This document shows, one piece after another, positions 11,701 to 20,941 of a DNA stretch of 64,000 nucleotides; the stretch's first letter is position 1; each line of letters starts with the position of its first letter. Below the pieces are notes generated by a model, which saw nothing but the letters and a program-made list of their open reading frames with translations, had not been told where the DNA came from and did no database searches. A program made the position numbers and the translations under genes. This stretch comes from Haliotis asinina (taxonomy: Eukaryota; Mollusca; Gastropoda; Lepetellida; Haliotidae). The DNA is taken from positions 16,635,001 to 16,699,000 of the forward strand of contig NC_090295.1 in assembly GCF_037392515.1 (NCBI RefSeq), given 5' to 3'.

Positions 11701-12873
11701 TGTCGTAAGAGGCGACTAACGGGATCAGATGGTCAGATTCGCTGACTTGGTTGACACATGTCATCGGTTCCCAATTGCGCATATCGATGCTCATGTTGTT
11801 GATCACTGAACGGTCTGGTCCAGACTCGATTATTTACAGACCGCCTCCATATAGCTGGAATATTGCTGAGTGTGGTGTAAAACTCAACTCACTCACTCAC
11901 TCGGCGAGGTGGATAACACAGCGCATCCTCTTTAACCTGTACTAAGTAAGGCCAAAGGGGTGGTTCGCATGGGTACTACACGGGTATACAGTAACGTACC
12001 CTTGGACACTTTCATTCGGCACTGAGTCGTTTTGTCGAAAACGTTCTTGATCAAAACTGTCACACTTGTTTCAGATGCATTTGATTGTCTTACATGGTCG
12101 GTAAAAAGATTGTTTGGAAATATAAGCCAAATAGTTCCAGCGGAAGAAAATATGAAAACATGAAAACAAGTGACCAAATGAAATGCCTTCCATCCCCTTT
12201 CTCATTCCACAGTGTGTGTACGAATATAAAACTCTTTTAACATGGAACATTTAAAGTAAATGTAAATGAATTTTAATATTATTTAAGGAAAGTCGTGATT
12301 TGTGTATGGGTGTTCCTTCACATTGGTCAAGTAAGTGGAAATATATGAAAAAAACTAAAATGGTTTCTTTAAGATCTTTTGGTCAGAAATATGAACTCCT
12401 GACTCCGTTAAGAAGTATTATAAATAAAAATGTGTTAGGTCTTATGTAAGAGGAAACATTTTTATTGTATTTTGTCAGATAAACATTCATTTCAGTTATG
12501 TTTCCTTACACATTACAAATAACTGTTACTGGTACTTTTGACAAAACATTTCACATAGAATATTGATCATTTTCGTCGTCATCACCATCGTCATCGTCAT
12601 CATCATCGTCAAAGGTGTTTTTGAATTGAAGTTTGTTTTCTTTCAGCCGTGACGTATGCATCATGTACGGGGAAGGTTGAATATACATTGACTTTCCTGT
12701 CAGCTAATTCAGTCATTGAGTGTGGAGCCCAGTGTCTCAGGACTGCGTCATGCATCGCCTTTAGTTACCATCCTTCACTGCCCCATGGGTGTGTTCTTTC
12801 TGACTTTTACAGCACTGTGCCAGATGCTGGCTGGAAAACCATGGTCCAGAAACCTTTGGAAATGTTTTGTTGA
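5676..12873 (+). CDS. Probable secreted PAN/apple-domain protein, 3 exons
   Basis: Joining 5676-5736, 11232-11273 and 12647-12873 gives 330 bases, or 109 codons plus TGA. Exon 1 starts MLSFVVLFISLIPQVF, a clear signal peptide, and ends in GGG before a GTGAGT donor. Exon 2 adds SLIPLEPIADIS. Exon 3 adds a six-cysteine module with the PAN/apple pattern: Cys in YASC, then IEC, AQC, ASC followed by IAFSY, HGC-VLSDF, and a final Cys right before the stop, with GWKTMVQK near the end. Both introns are phase 1, as is usual for secreted modular proteins. PAN domains bind proteins or glycans outside the cell; the ligand here cannot be told. Intron 1 is 5.5 kb and full of repeats. A relic of exon 1 at 1962-2015 suggests a small gene family. 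Doubts: exons 1 and 2 are very short, so linking them rests on splice signals and matching phase; RNA data would decide. Confidence 0.6.
5767..6148. mobile_element. MITE with repeated 'acgtaaattgtaa' ends
   Basis: Both ends are made of reverse-complementary clusters of the motif 'acgtaaattgtaa'. The left cluster spans about 5767-5885 and the right cluster about 6057-6148. The outermost bases are 'cgacgtaaattgta' and its complement. The centre is AT-rich and non-coding. No clear target duplication is visible, so the superfamily is unknown. It lies 30 bases downstream of the exon 1 donor of the PAN gene. Confidence 0.7.
6480..6810 (+). repeat. Composite repeat: SINE-A head plus long tail, second copy
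   Basis: It has the same architecture as 1285-1600: 'gacccgggttcgattccc', the SINE body, then 'gacatttagaagtgatacac' and 'gaggatcacaaagtttggaa'. The phrase 'tattgctggaa' is doubled inside the body. Confidence 0.8.
6927..7552 (+). repeat. 25-bp minisatellite, about 25 units
   Basis: The unit 'taaactacttaaaccataaa' plus 'atgtg' repeats head to tail. Variant hexamers (ctactt, cggctt, ctgctt, cggttt) recur in runs, including a repeated higher-order block with 'cggtttaaactataaa'. It lies inside intron 1 of the PAN gene. Confidence 0.95.
7826..8185 (+). repeat. G/T-only low-complexity tract
   Basis: Over about 350 bases the plus strand is almost entirely T and G. Long T runs, 'tttg' repeats and a G-rich block at about 8111-8148 contain several runs of six or more G. 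The open frame of hydrophobic residues here is a composition artefact. Confidence 0.85.
8253..8791 (+). repeat. Three diverged tandem units of about 170-195 bp
   Basis: Each unit begins with a 'gcatctca'-like phrase (8253, 8447, 8617) and contains 'tttgaacttacat'- and 'gttgaattt'-like blocks followed by a 'gatagtg'/'catagtg' block. The start of a fourth unit is seen at 8792. Divergence is high, so the array is old. Confidence 0.7.
8800..9720. other. No feature recognised
   Basis: Non-coding, part of intron 1 of the PAN gene. Two overlapping open frames of 60-80 codons near 9089-9456 show no recognisable motif or splice context. Confidence 0.4.
9722..9880 (+). repeat. Dispersed repeat, partner of 1596-1760
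   Basis: It shares 'cggactgcagtttaaaatat', 'cacacattaatgacta' and 'gatgaaacatcagcgccatc' with the copy at 1596. The last part joins an 'attgctgaaatattgct' SINE remnant. Confidence 0.75.
10110..10245 (-). repeat. SINE-A copy, reversed
   Basis: 'caatattccagcaatatcac' leads to the reversed box B-like 'gtacccgggtt' and the head near 10240. Confidence 0.85.
10484..11046. repeat. Unit with direct repeats and a hairpin end
   Basis: A block of about 70 bases at 10484-10553 is repeated at 10851-10921 ('aacttgatattaatc', 'gtacgtcaacg', 'ttccacaactgg'). The phrase 'actatgtttacgacattcgt' (10937-10956) has a diverged direct copy at about 10734-10752 and a reverse complement at 11009-11046, so 10929-11046 can fold back. 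I read this as a non-autonomous element with internal duplication; the family is unknown. Confidence 0.6.
11232..11273 (+). CDS. PAN gene exon 2 (linker)
   Basis: A 42-base exon between 'tttctctgcag' and a GTAAGT donor, phase 1 on both sides. It encodes SLIPLEPIADIS with shared Gly and Ala codons at the edges. The other two frames close within it. Confidence 0.55.
11395..11560 (+). repeat. SINE-B copy
   Basis: A shortened copy: 'gttgacacatgtcattg', 'gctgttgatcactggattgt', then 'gctgagtgcagcg'. Confidence 0.85.
11630..11915 (+). repeat. SINE-B copy, near full length
   Basis: Runs from 'gggacccgtgaaggtaccgg' through 'gttgacacatgtcatcgg' to 'actcactcactcactcgg'. The phrase 'aaaggcgactatgcttgtcg' is well kept. 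Confidence 0.9.
12647..12873 (+). CDS. PAN gene exon 3 (PAN/apple domain)
   Basis: The acceptor 'ttgttttctttcag' ends at 12646 and the TGA is at 12871-12873. It encodes the six-cysteine module with CIAFSYHPSLPHGCVL at its core. It is the longest and best-supported exon of this gene. Confidence 0.75.
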
Positions 12874-12959
12874 GTTTTAGAATGGATTGTTGGTCGTGTT
12901 GTAACACATCTTTCATTTCATATAACATCTAACCATCTTCAGTGGTTGAGGTGGTTGGG

Positions 12960-13045
12960 AGGTAGGGGTGGCCTAATGGCTAAAACATTTGTTCACCTCA
13001 CCGATGGTCCACTTTCGATTCTCAATAAGGTTCACTCACTCACTC
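12960..13045 (+). repeat. SINE-A fragment
   Basis: Head ('ggtggcctaatggctaaaac') joined directly to the 'cactcactcg' tail; the body is deleted. Confidence 0.7.
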
Positions 13046-13059
13046 GAGTCGTTATGGTA

Positions 13060-13425
13060 AAGGCAACCAGTGTAAACTAAGGTTCAGTATTATTCGTTAC
13101 ACTGTTGTCATAGACTCGACCTTCTACTGCACAGAGGTTCGAATCGCTGTTTCGACAATATTTTTTTAAAATAAATATAAATAGCGTTTAGAGGCAGATT
13201 TTTCTAAAACTCCATTTCTTCACCAATTTCGCTCAAATTTGAAATGTATACTAATCATAACATATAAAAACAACGTACGGTTACGAAAGCCCATTTTTTT
13301 ATTTTTAGAAATTGTTGTCTAAACAGATTCGAACTCTAGTGTTCTACTAGGATTTGTTACTGACTCAGTATCGCAGTGTAAAGAATAATACCGAACCTAA
13401 GTTTACTTAGACTGTGAAGGCAACG
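13060..13425. mobile_element. MITE with long imperfect inverted ends
   Basis: The left end ('taaactaaggttcagtatta', then 'gaggttcgaatc') and the right end ('taataccgaacctaagttta' preceded by 'gattcgaac') are reverse complements over about 100 bases with mismatches. The centre is AT-rich. No coding capacity. An AATAAA at about 13169 inside it could serve the PAN gene as a poly(A) signal. Confidence 0.7.
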
Positions 13426-13449
13426 TACATACACTTTATACAAAAATGT

Positions 13450-14930
13450 CGATGTTACAAATATTTAGGGGTTAGTGAGGGGATGTGGGTGTTTTAGACA
13501 TTGTGTCCTCAGTTTTCTCAGAAGTATATCAATGACTTGTTTAAATACATAATGTTGTCAAGACATGTATCGGACCAAAGGTCCACGGTTAAGACAATTT
13601 CTCTCAATGTGCACTATAAATATACTCTTTAAAACGTAGGGGAACCTGACGTTTCAATTTGGATAGGAAGTGTAAACGTTGACAAACGTTTCAAGTAAGA
13701 CATACTATGATGAGTACCAATTCCCTCTATTTCAACCCCTAAACAACGCATGATATGCAGGTGCACAACGTAGTAGCCCCACACATATGCATGGGGTCCC
13801 ATTCTTGATTTTAGCGGTTTTCAAGAAGGTCGAGAAATCACCTAGAGCATTAATTTTCACACTCATTTCTTAGTGTTTGTTTCTAGTCGTTTGTTTTAAA
13901 ATGAAAATCGTGCACATGCAAATTACATGCCATACACCAGTCACCTTTCATAAGCGACTACATTCCATATAGCTATGGTTGTGAGGAAGTGCACATGGTG
14001 ATGCATTCTCAAAACATTCAATATTATCATATCAACAGTGATTGACTCAGATAAATCTCCTAAATATGTTTAATCGTAAATAAAAAGACGAAGTTCCCTT
14101 ACTTTTTAAGAGTATATTTACGTAAAGCTGACTTTATATTATATATAAAAAGATGTTTCCTTTGCTAAGTCATCATTGCCAATGATTATGCTTCACAAGG
14201 TTAGAACTTATCAGTCAAATGCCAGGAGTCCGATCCACAAAGCGCCTGTAGCAATACGTCATCCGTAATCCTGTGATAAACTATATGCCATATTTCCTGT
14301 CATAATAGCCCAAAGGTTTCTTTATTTCAGCGAAATTCCGGAAACGGCGCTTATTTCTTACTCCGCTGCTGTATTTCCGACGCTTATTAGACCAAATGCG
14401 GTATACGGAAATATTTGGTTACAAATATTTGGGGGTTGGTGTGGGGGTATTTGTGTGTTAGGCATTGGGTGTTTAGTTTTATAATAATGTCAATAAATTA
14501 TTGTTGTTCACCATGAGGCCTCCCGAGAATTATAGCATTCACATGTTTACATGCATAATGTTGGCAAGACATGTATCCTGCGAAAGGTCCACGGTTAAGA
14601 CAACTTCCCTGAATGTGCACTATAAATATTTACGTAAAGCTGACTTTGTATTAGATACGTAAAGATGTTTCCTTTACTCAGTCATCGTTACCAATGATTA
14701 TGTTTCACTAGGTCATGGACTTATCAGTCAAATGCCAGGAGCTCGGTTCACAAACCGACTGTTGCAATATGTCATTCGTAATCCTGTTATACACTTTATG
14801 CCATATTTCCTGTAATAAGAGGCCAAAGGCTTCTTTTTCTAACGGTATTCCGGAAACAGCGCTTATTTCTTTCTCCACTGCTGTATTTCCAACGCTTATT
14901 AGACAAAATACGGTATACGAAAGCTTGCAA
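13450..14930 (+). repeat. Local segmental duplication, two copies
   Basis: Copy 1 (13450-14415, minus an insert) and copy 2 (14418-14930) share 'gttacaaatattt', 'aaggtccacggttaagacaa', 'tatttacgtaaagctgactt', 'tatcagtcaaatgccaggag' and 'gcttattaga'. Identity by eye is about 85-90 percent. Copy 1 holds a 492-base insert at 13623-14114 that is absent from copy 2. Confidence 0.85.
13623..14114. mobile_element. TA-flanked MITE with its empty site preserved nearby
   Basis: The left end 'tactctttaaaacgtagggg' pairs with the right end, whose complement reads 'tactcttaaaaagtaaggg'. The element sits between TA (13621-13622) and TA (14115-14116). The duplicate copy reads straight through at 14621-14634 with a single TA, so it is the unfilled target. 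A TA target points to the Tc1/mariner group. It is non-coding. Confidence 0.8.
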
Positions 14931-14944
14931 CACATGTGAATCAG

Positions 14945-15125
14945 GACCCAGGTTGGTTGGTATGGGAGTGGTATGTAAATAGTGGAGTCTAGAACAGACA
15001 ATCCAGTGCTCAACATCATGAGCATCGATCTCCGCTATTGGGACTAGATGGCAAGGGTCAACCAAGTCAGCAATGCTGACTACCCGATCCCTTCAGTCGC
15101 CTCTTACGACAAGCATGGGTTGTAG
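14945..15125 (-). repeat. SINE-B copy, reversed
   Basis: Reversed landmarks are 'gagcatcgatctccgc', 'gtcaaccaagtcag' and 'tcttacgacaagcatgggtt'. Confidence 0.85.
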
Positions 15126-15129
15126 AAGA

Positions 15130-15500
15130 TGAATTGTAAATGACAATTGGGATCGTGTAGTTCTGTCATCTGCTTGTCAGTAGGAGTCTCAAGACCTGGA
15201 TCTGGTCTCATGTCGTTCAGACTCCAGGTGTTGACACAACAGATGTGTTCTAAACATAGACCTGATACAATGACTCGTCTAAAAAATAGATAATGGTCTA
15301 TTTCTAAAAATAAATTTTGACCCAATAATGATGTTATTCTAAAAATAGATCTTGACCCTATACAGGCCCTTATACCTCATACCACAACATAGAGCTCTTG
15401 TTGTATGTTAACCCATTAGCTTGAATAAATATTTTTGACGCATGGTTTTTGTTATCTTTTCCTGTTTTAACTGACCTTAGTATGAATGGTGTTTTGGGGT
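15130..15500. other. No gene seen
   Basis: AT-rich sequence with repeated 'tctaaaaatagat'-type phrases between 15278 and 15352. Otherwise unremarkable. Confidence 0.4.
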
Positions 15501-16715
15501 TTTAAGTCAAAGTCAAAGGAGTTTACATGTATTTGTAACGAGGCCAAGGACCCATATACAAGATATACCATATATATAGTTGACAAGAGTATACAGGTGA
15601 AGACTAGAGTGTTTCTAAATACATAGTTCTTTTTATATATGCATGGTATATATAATGCTGTACACGTTTGAATGTACTCTCCTGAGAAGTACCTAAGAGA
15701 CTTACAAATTTATGGATAGAAGGAAATTTCCAAAAATGTTCCGGAAGAAATGTTATTCTGAGTTCATAGTACAAGTGGCATATAAGTGTGAATGATACTC
15801 GAATGATACAGCCGTCTTACAAATGGGACAGAGACGTAAACCCGGTTCGATTGATTGCCACCTACCTTCGTTATAACGTAATGGCAAGACATTGCATCTG
15901 AATTTGATGTAAGTAGAACGCACCTTTTTTTCTGATATGATATGCGGGTATCTTTCTGGTTCAAATATGAATTTATATCCTCTGTACATCACATATCTAC
16001 AGCTGTTATTCAAAGTGGAAGTCCAAGCTTTGAGAAAATTCATTTATCCGCATATTTTTAAACAACTGTACAAATGAAAATTCATCGCCAACAGTTTGGC
16101 TAATCCAGATATACCAAAGCCATGTGAAAACAGAGTATATTTTACGAACGATACCCAACTCTTTTTTCCAATGTCATCAAAATATCTTAACATATAATAC
16201 GCTTTCCTGGGCAGTTTACAATCGCTCATTCTGAGCACTTTTTAGCCAATAGCGTAAAAGCCGTATGTAAGCATTTATACATATTGGACGGCGACCACAT
16301 TCGCCATATACAATAGCATTGGGAGTTTGTTGTCCTACCCTTAAAAATCGTTTGCAGGATAGAAGGTGTACCCTTTCCAATCGTTGGTAGTACTTTATTC
16401 CCCAAACCTCACGGCCATATAATAATATCGGCATTACCTGAGAATAATGGATTTTAAAATATGTCTTCGGGTCAATCACTCCAATCTTGTTTAGTTTGAC
16501 AATGATTTCCATCAATGCTTTCTGACCCCGGCTTGCTAGGTCTGAGATGCATTTAGTCATATTTAAGTTACTTGTGTTTTCTTAAGATTAACAGTTAACC
16601 CCCAATTGACTGAAAAAGTTTCAAGAATATTTAATTGATTTTGAAGGCCGATAATTGTTTCGGATACAACGATGACATCATCTGCAAATAAAAGTAGAAA
16701 CAGTTCATATAAACT
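15500..16715 (-). mobile_element. 5'-truncated LINE: reverse transcriptase C-terminus
   Basis: On the minus strand the fragment begins in the reverse transcriptase palm with FADDVIVVSETI (FADD near 16674-16688). It continues through LTVNLKKTQVT, LYGREVWGIKYYQRLERVHL and VYGECGRRP, and ends in a Cys-rich tail LCPICK...HLYATC near 15770-15830. That order (active site, thumb region, C-terminal zinc-binding tail) is typical of the Jockey/CR1/Nimb range of non-LTR elements; the exact clade cannot be fixed. The frame shifts at least once around 16216-16240, and a stop follows KKTQVT. The 3' end probably lies near 15504. Confidence 0.8.
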
Positions 16716-16774
16716 AGGAAATAATTAGGTCGGTAGTGACTGAAGAATGGCATTTGACGCAAGCTTGTACAGAC

Positions 16775-17130
16775 CGTTTTCTATCCAATCAGGTGTCTTC
16801 GTGGGGAAGTTTAGTGTACCAATCACAGCTCAGTTTTGCTTCTGAGATTATCTAACCGATTAAACTTGGCGACACAAACCATGCAGAGGTTCTCTGATAG
16901 AGTTAGAAGGAGTTCTTGCATTTTTTAATGTTTCGGACCTTTCTATTTGCACTGCGAACAAACCCTCGCAGCAGCGAACCGCCATCTTTGTTGACACTGG
17001 CAAGCTCGGTTGTAACGGTCGCTTAGCTGATTGGCTACTGTGAGGGTGCTTGGCCAGCAGGGGAGGAAACAAAATTATTGACCCGTAGCTGCGACAAGGG
17101 TACAGTGGAGACTTTAGGATATCAAGGATG
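16775..17130 (+). mobile_element. MITE family Z, copy 1
   Basis: Shared phrases with the copies at 28696, 46045 and 63300 include 'aaccatgcagaggttctctg', 'gccatctttgttgacactgg' and a 'ggaggaaacaaaattatt' right part. The terminal repeats are worn. Confidence 0.75.
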
Positions 17131-17139
17131 ACCAGCGTA

Positions 17140-17740
17140 ATGGTGTGCTTCAAACTATCAAAAAGCCAAGGCAAAACTAGACTTAGAAACAACTTGTTAA
17201 AAAGAACTTCTAAACTGAAACACAAAACATAGTGACCAGTGTTTTAGGTTGGAAACTTGAGAGAACTGTTACTTTGATTTAGGTTACTTAAACATCACTC
17301 ACACAGCTTGTGAAACAATGTGGCGGGATATTTGAGTGGAAGAAAATATTGTTCCAGTGTCTAAGATACCTATTTGTCGTTGTGTAGTATGCAAATTATA
17401 TTTCTTAAGCTTGTTAAATCAAATGGTTTTTTTTTTAAAAAAATACACCAAGAGAACGTAGTGCCCTTGTGGTGCAATTTACCCACGGGCAGTGGGGTAG
17501 CCTAGTGCCCAACTCACTCACCCAATTTACTGTGCTGAAAAGCCAATGTTCGTGAGGATTATAAGCGTTTCAGTGACTTGGATACAAGCGCATCCTCAGT
17601 CCTCGCCAGCGTTGATCGATGATCACGTTACCTGTCACACGATTGTCTGGACCAGAGTCCTTTGATCAGAAACTATCACAATGTGGATCGAATATCAATA
17701 ACTGGATTGCCTGCTCCAGACCCAGTTATACACTTGCGTA
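17140..17740. other. No gene seen; SINE scraps
   Basis: Contains a SINE-A head scrap at about 17494-17522 ('gtggggtagcctagtg' joined to 'caactcactcacc') and part of a SINE-B near 17600-17730. No coding signal. Confidence 0.4.
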
Positions 17741-17744
17741 CAGT

Positions 17745-17905
17745 GAGTGAGTGGGTTTAGTTTTACGCCGCTTTCAGCAATATTCCAGCAATATCACGAC
17801 GGGGGACAACAGAAACTGACTTACACATGGTACCTGTGTGGGGAATCGGACCAGGGTCTTCGGCGTGACGAGCGAAAGCCCTAACCATTAGGTTAAAACA
17901 ATAAC
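17745..17905 (-). repeat. SINE-A copy, reversed, near full length
   Basis: Starts at the reversed tail 'gtgagtgagtgggtttag' and ends at the reversed head 'ccctaaccattaggtta'. 'cagcaatattccagcaatat' is intact. Confidence 0.9.
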
Positions 17906-17984
17906 GTTAACCAAACATTCTGATCAAAGTGTGCTTATGCTGATGTTGTTTACAGTAAAAGTATGATGCCATTTGACACAGGAG

Positions 17985-18100
17985 CAACGAGGTAGCCTAA
18001 TGGTTAAAGCGTTCGCTCGCCATTCTGAAGACCAAGGTTCGATTCCACACTTTCACACAGAAAGTCGCCTGTTTTCAAATATAATGTTATCTGAGTGGGT
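17985..18100 (+). repeat. SINE-A copy
   Basis: The head 'gaggtagcctaatggttaaa' and 'caaggttcgattcca' are clear; the body fades after 18075. Confidence 0.8.
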
Positions 18101-18394
18101 GCAACTCGCAAATGATTCACATCATTGGAAAAAAAGTATCTGTCTGAATGGAGTAGAACATCCTTAACACCTAAGCTATGTGGTGCGATGGTTTTGCTGT
18201 TGAAGTGTTCGTTTGGGCGCTTCAAGATCCAGGTTCAATTTCCAAGGCGTGATACTGCTAGGATGAAATTTCAACATGCACGCATGTATGAAGTTGTAAG
18301 AAGAGTTGTTGCCCAGTGTAGCCTTATTTTGTGTCCAAGCTGCATACATTATGTTGATTGGTTGGTCTGTTGTTTAAGGTCGCACGCCATGTTT

Positions 18395-18560
18395 AAGTAT
18401 GGACCAGAACAATCCAGGGATCAACATCACGAGCATCTAGCTATGCAACTGGGATACGATGATATGTGTCAAGCAAGTCCACCGAATCCCGTTAGTTGCC
18501 TCTTACGACATGCATGGGTTTCTCAAGACCATGCAATTCCTCACGGGTGTATACATAAAG
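18395..18560 (-). repeat. SINE-B copy, reversed
   Basis: Reversed landmarks are 'agggatcaacatcacgagca', 'gtcaagcaagtc' and 'cttacgacatgcatgggttt'. The 156-codon open frame at 18125-18595 runs through it. Confidence 0.8.
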
Positions 18561-18603
18561 CATTATTGGATATACTTACTGTTAAGGGTTTATAGCTGAG
18601 AAC

Positions 18604-18751
18604 GAACTGACTGATGTACCGAAGTGACGGATATATATCGCAGCTCTCATGTATATTTTAGTTAAAGTAAACAGACCGAACTGACTGATGTACCGAAGTG
18701 ACGGATATATATCGCAGCTCTCTTGTATATTTTAGTTAAAGTACATAGACC
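18604..18751 (+). repeat. 74-bp tandem duplication
   Basis: Units 18604-18677 and 18678-18751 ('gaactgactgatgtaccgaa') differ at only a few bases. Confidence 0.9.
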
Positions 18752-18864
18752 GAACTACGGTTATTATACACAAAAATACTGAACTCTTGAATCAATAAGT
18801 CCATTTAAAATGAAACGTGAGATTGGAGACTGGTGAAATCTGATGAAAATCTAGACTGTCTTGG

Positions 18865-19015
18865 TGAGGTAGCTTGGTATAAAGCGTTAGGTCGTCACGT
18901 CGAAGACCCGGGTTCGAAACCCCACATGGGTACAATGTGTGAAGCCAATTTCCGGCGTCACCCGCTGTTACATTGCGGACATATTGCTGAAAGCTGGGTA
19001 AAACCCACCTCACTC
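18865..19015 (+). repeat. SINE-A copy
   Basis: 'gaggtagcttggtataaagc', 'agacccgggttcgaaacccc' and 'acatgggtacaatgtgtgaa' are well kept. Confidence 0.9.
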
Positions 19016-19449
19016 TCACAACGTAACTACTTGACAGTAGAGTTCCCTTTAAAATTGAACTGTATATAGCTGTAGTCCACTGTAATAATGTGGTACACGG
19101 TTGATATGTATGAGATGATTTGTTTATTTGTATGTATATATGTACTTAAACTCAGCATCATTATTGATCGCCATCACGTTTATGTCAGTGTCACGCTGAT
19201 TGGTTGGTTTTATGCTATCCGAGAATGACATTGCATCACAAAAATGGATGGCATCGAATGTTTTATGAAAAGTGTAATTTTGGAAGCGTTTGAAGTGGGA
19301 TTCGAATCCCCAGTGTAACATAAATAGTGATTTAGCCCATGCACATGCAAAACTAGTAATCTGCGCCCTGAAACAAATATTCCAAGTGTAAAATGTCGGC
19401 TTGGCAAATCTGGAATACCACAGTTTTTGAGGTCGAAGAAAGTGTCTGG

Positions 19450-19523
19450 CCATTCATTCATTCATTCATTCATTCAACCATTCATTCATTTATTCTTTCA
19501 TTCAACCATTCATTCATTCATTC
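19450..19523 (+). repeat. (ATTC)n microsatellite
   Basis: 'cattcattcattcatt' with interruptions 'caacc' and 'tttattcttt'. Confidence 0.95.
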
Positions 19524-19524
19524 G

Positions 19525-20700
19525 TCTAGTTACTAAACTGCTAAGGTTTCAAGTCTACATAGTAATCATAACACCTCTGAAATTTTCAGCTTACTTCAGT
19601 AAGGCTAAATGAAAAAAGTGAAATGTTTCTCGGGCATCGGTGCGTTTCTTTTATCTGTGCGCGTAACAATTTTTAACTGTCATATTAAAGAAATAATTTT
19701 GACTTCGCCGCGTCCCGTTTATCCATTTGTCCACTATAAGAATGAGTGTCTGTTAGATCGAGTGTGGCTGAATCTATAACTCATTAACACGTGCTAAACT
19801 TCCTAAGCTGTATTTCTGAGAGAGAGAAAATATATATATATATCCTCCTCCCTCGTCACTCTTTTTTCCATCAATTATTTTTAAGCCCTACCACCCTCAT
19901 CACTTTTGAAAAAATCTACTCGAGAAATATTTAATTTTTTTTATGCAGCCTAATTCATCGAGTTTTGTATCTATTCAGTAAGTCAAGTTAAAATGCGATT
20001 TCAGTGATCCAGCAGAAATACTGTTGTATTAATACCTAAAATATCGCAGTGTCATTACACATTGCATGTATAGATTCGCTTTCGCTGGTACAACATTAAT
20101 TAGGACGGAGACTGAGTAATACCCTGACCGTATTACATCATCTGGACCAACGTCGTCATTTCGTTTCATCAGACAATCAAAGGGTGTCGCACTCAACACT
20201 ATTACAGCTAATTTATCCCGTCTCTAGATATGTCTGGACCAGACAAATCTGTGATTGAAAACACGAGCACCGACACACAACTTCATGCACGATCATATTG
20301 CCAGTCTGGGAACCGTGTCCATATTGGTCCGTCTTCTAGCCCTTTCTGGTCTGCTAAAGCTCCGTTTGAAGCAGGCACCCATTTTCCTCACTCTTAGGAA
20401 CGTTCCCTTCTCAGCGTATAGCTCCCTTTCAATTTAAAAGGAATTATCTGATTCTGTCAAAAATTTAATAAATCAGAGATTGAGCGTTAGTTTAGTTACC
20501 TCGAAGGAGTGTATGGTATACATAATCAGGGTCACTATATTGTGCAATGCTTTGTGGCAACTGAAGTATGGGGTTCAATGTATCAACGTTTGCATTTGTA
20601 AATCTCAACCGGCAGCTGCTGAGACGGCCCCCAAATAGTACATTTGGGCAACTGATAATAGCATGTAGGTCAAGCACTGCGAACTGTCTACAACTCATTG
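19525..20700. other. Upstream region of the P450 gene, no gene seen
   Basis: No repeat family is recognised except a short (AG)n(TA)n run near 19821-19845. This is the least repeat-laden stretch of the left half and probably holds the distal promoter of the P450 gene. Confidence 0.4.
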
Positions 20701-20724
20701 GACAGGCAAAACATGACAGCCCCT

Positions 20725-20733
20725 TATATATAA
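20725..20733 (+). promoter_or_regulatory. Candidate TATA box of the P450 gene
   Basis: TATATATAA lies 138 bases before the P450 start codon. Initiation about 25-30 bases downstream would give a 5' leader of roughly 110 bases with no ATG before the gene's own start. Confidence 0.55.
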
Positions 20734-20870
20734 CTTGCGCTTAAGTTGAACAACTACAGTTTACTCACAACCTGAACAAAGTGCAGGGGTAAACGAGTCC
20801 ACATCTATCGCCTCAACCATAGATCTAGAACGTCTAACACAGACATTGTTATCCCTGTCCAAACTTCGCA

Positions 20871-20941
20871 ATGGAGCTGTGTGGTGGTAGCCTACCTGTG
20901 ACACTCGGCCTAGTTGGAGGCGTCGTGGCTTTGCTTTATGT
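20871..20941 (+). CDS. P450 exon 1
   Basis: Residues 1-23: [10 protein letters not shown] then a hydrophobic stretch ending LLY; GTAAGT donor at 20942. The start codon is the first ATG after the candidate TATA box and begins a typical anchor peptide. Confidence 0.9.

Noticed and set aside
18125-18595. 156-codon open frame on the plus strand
   Set aside because: It runs through a SINE-A scrap and a reversed SINE-B, has no recognisable domain, and its frame is an accident of repeat sequence.
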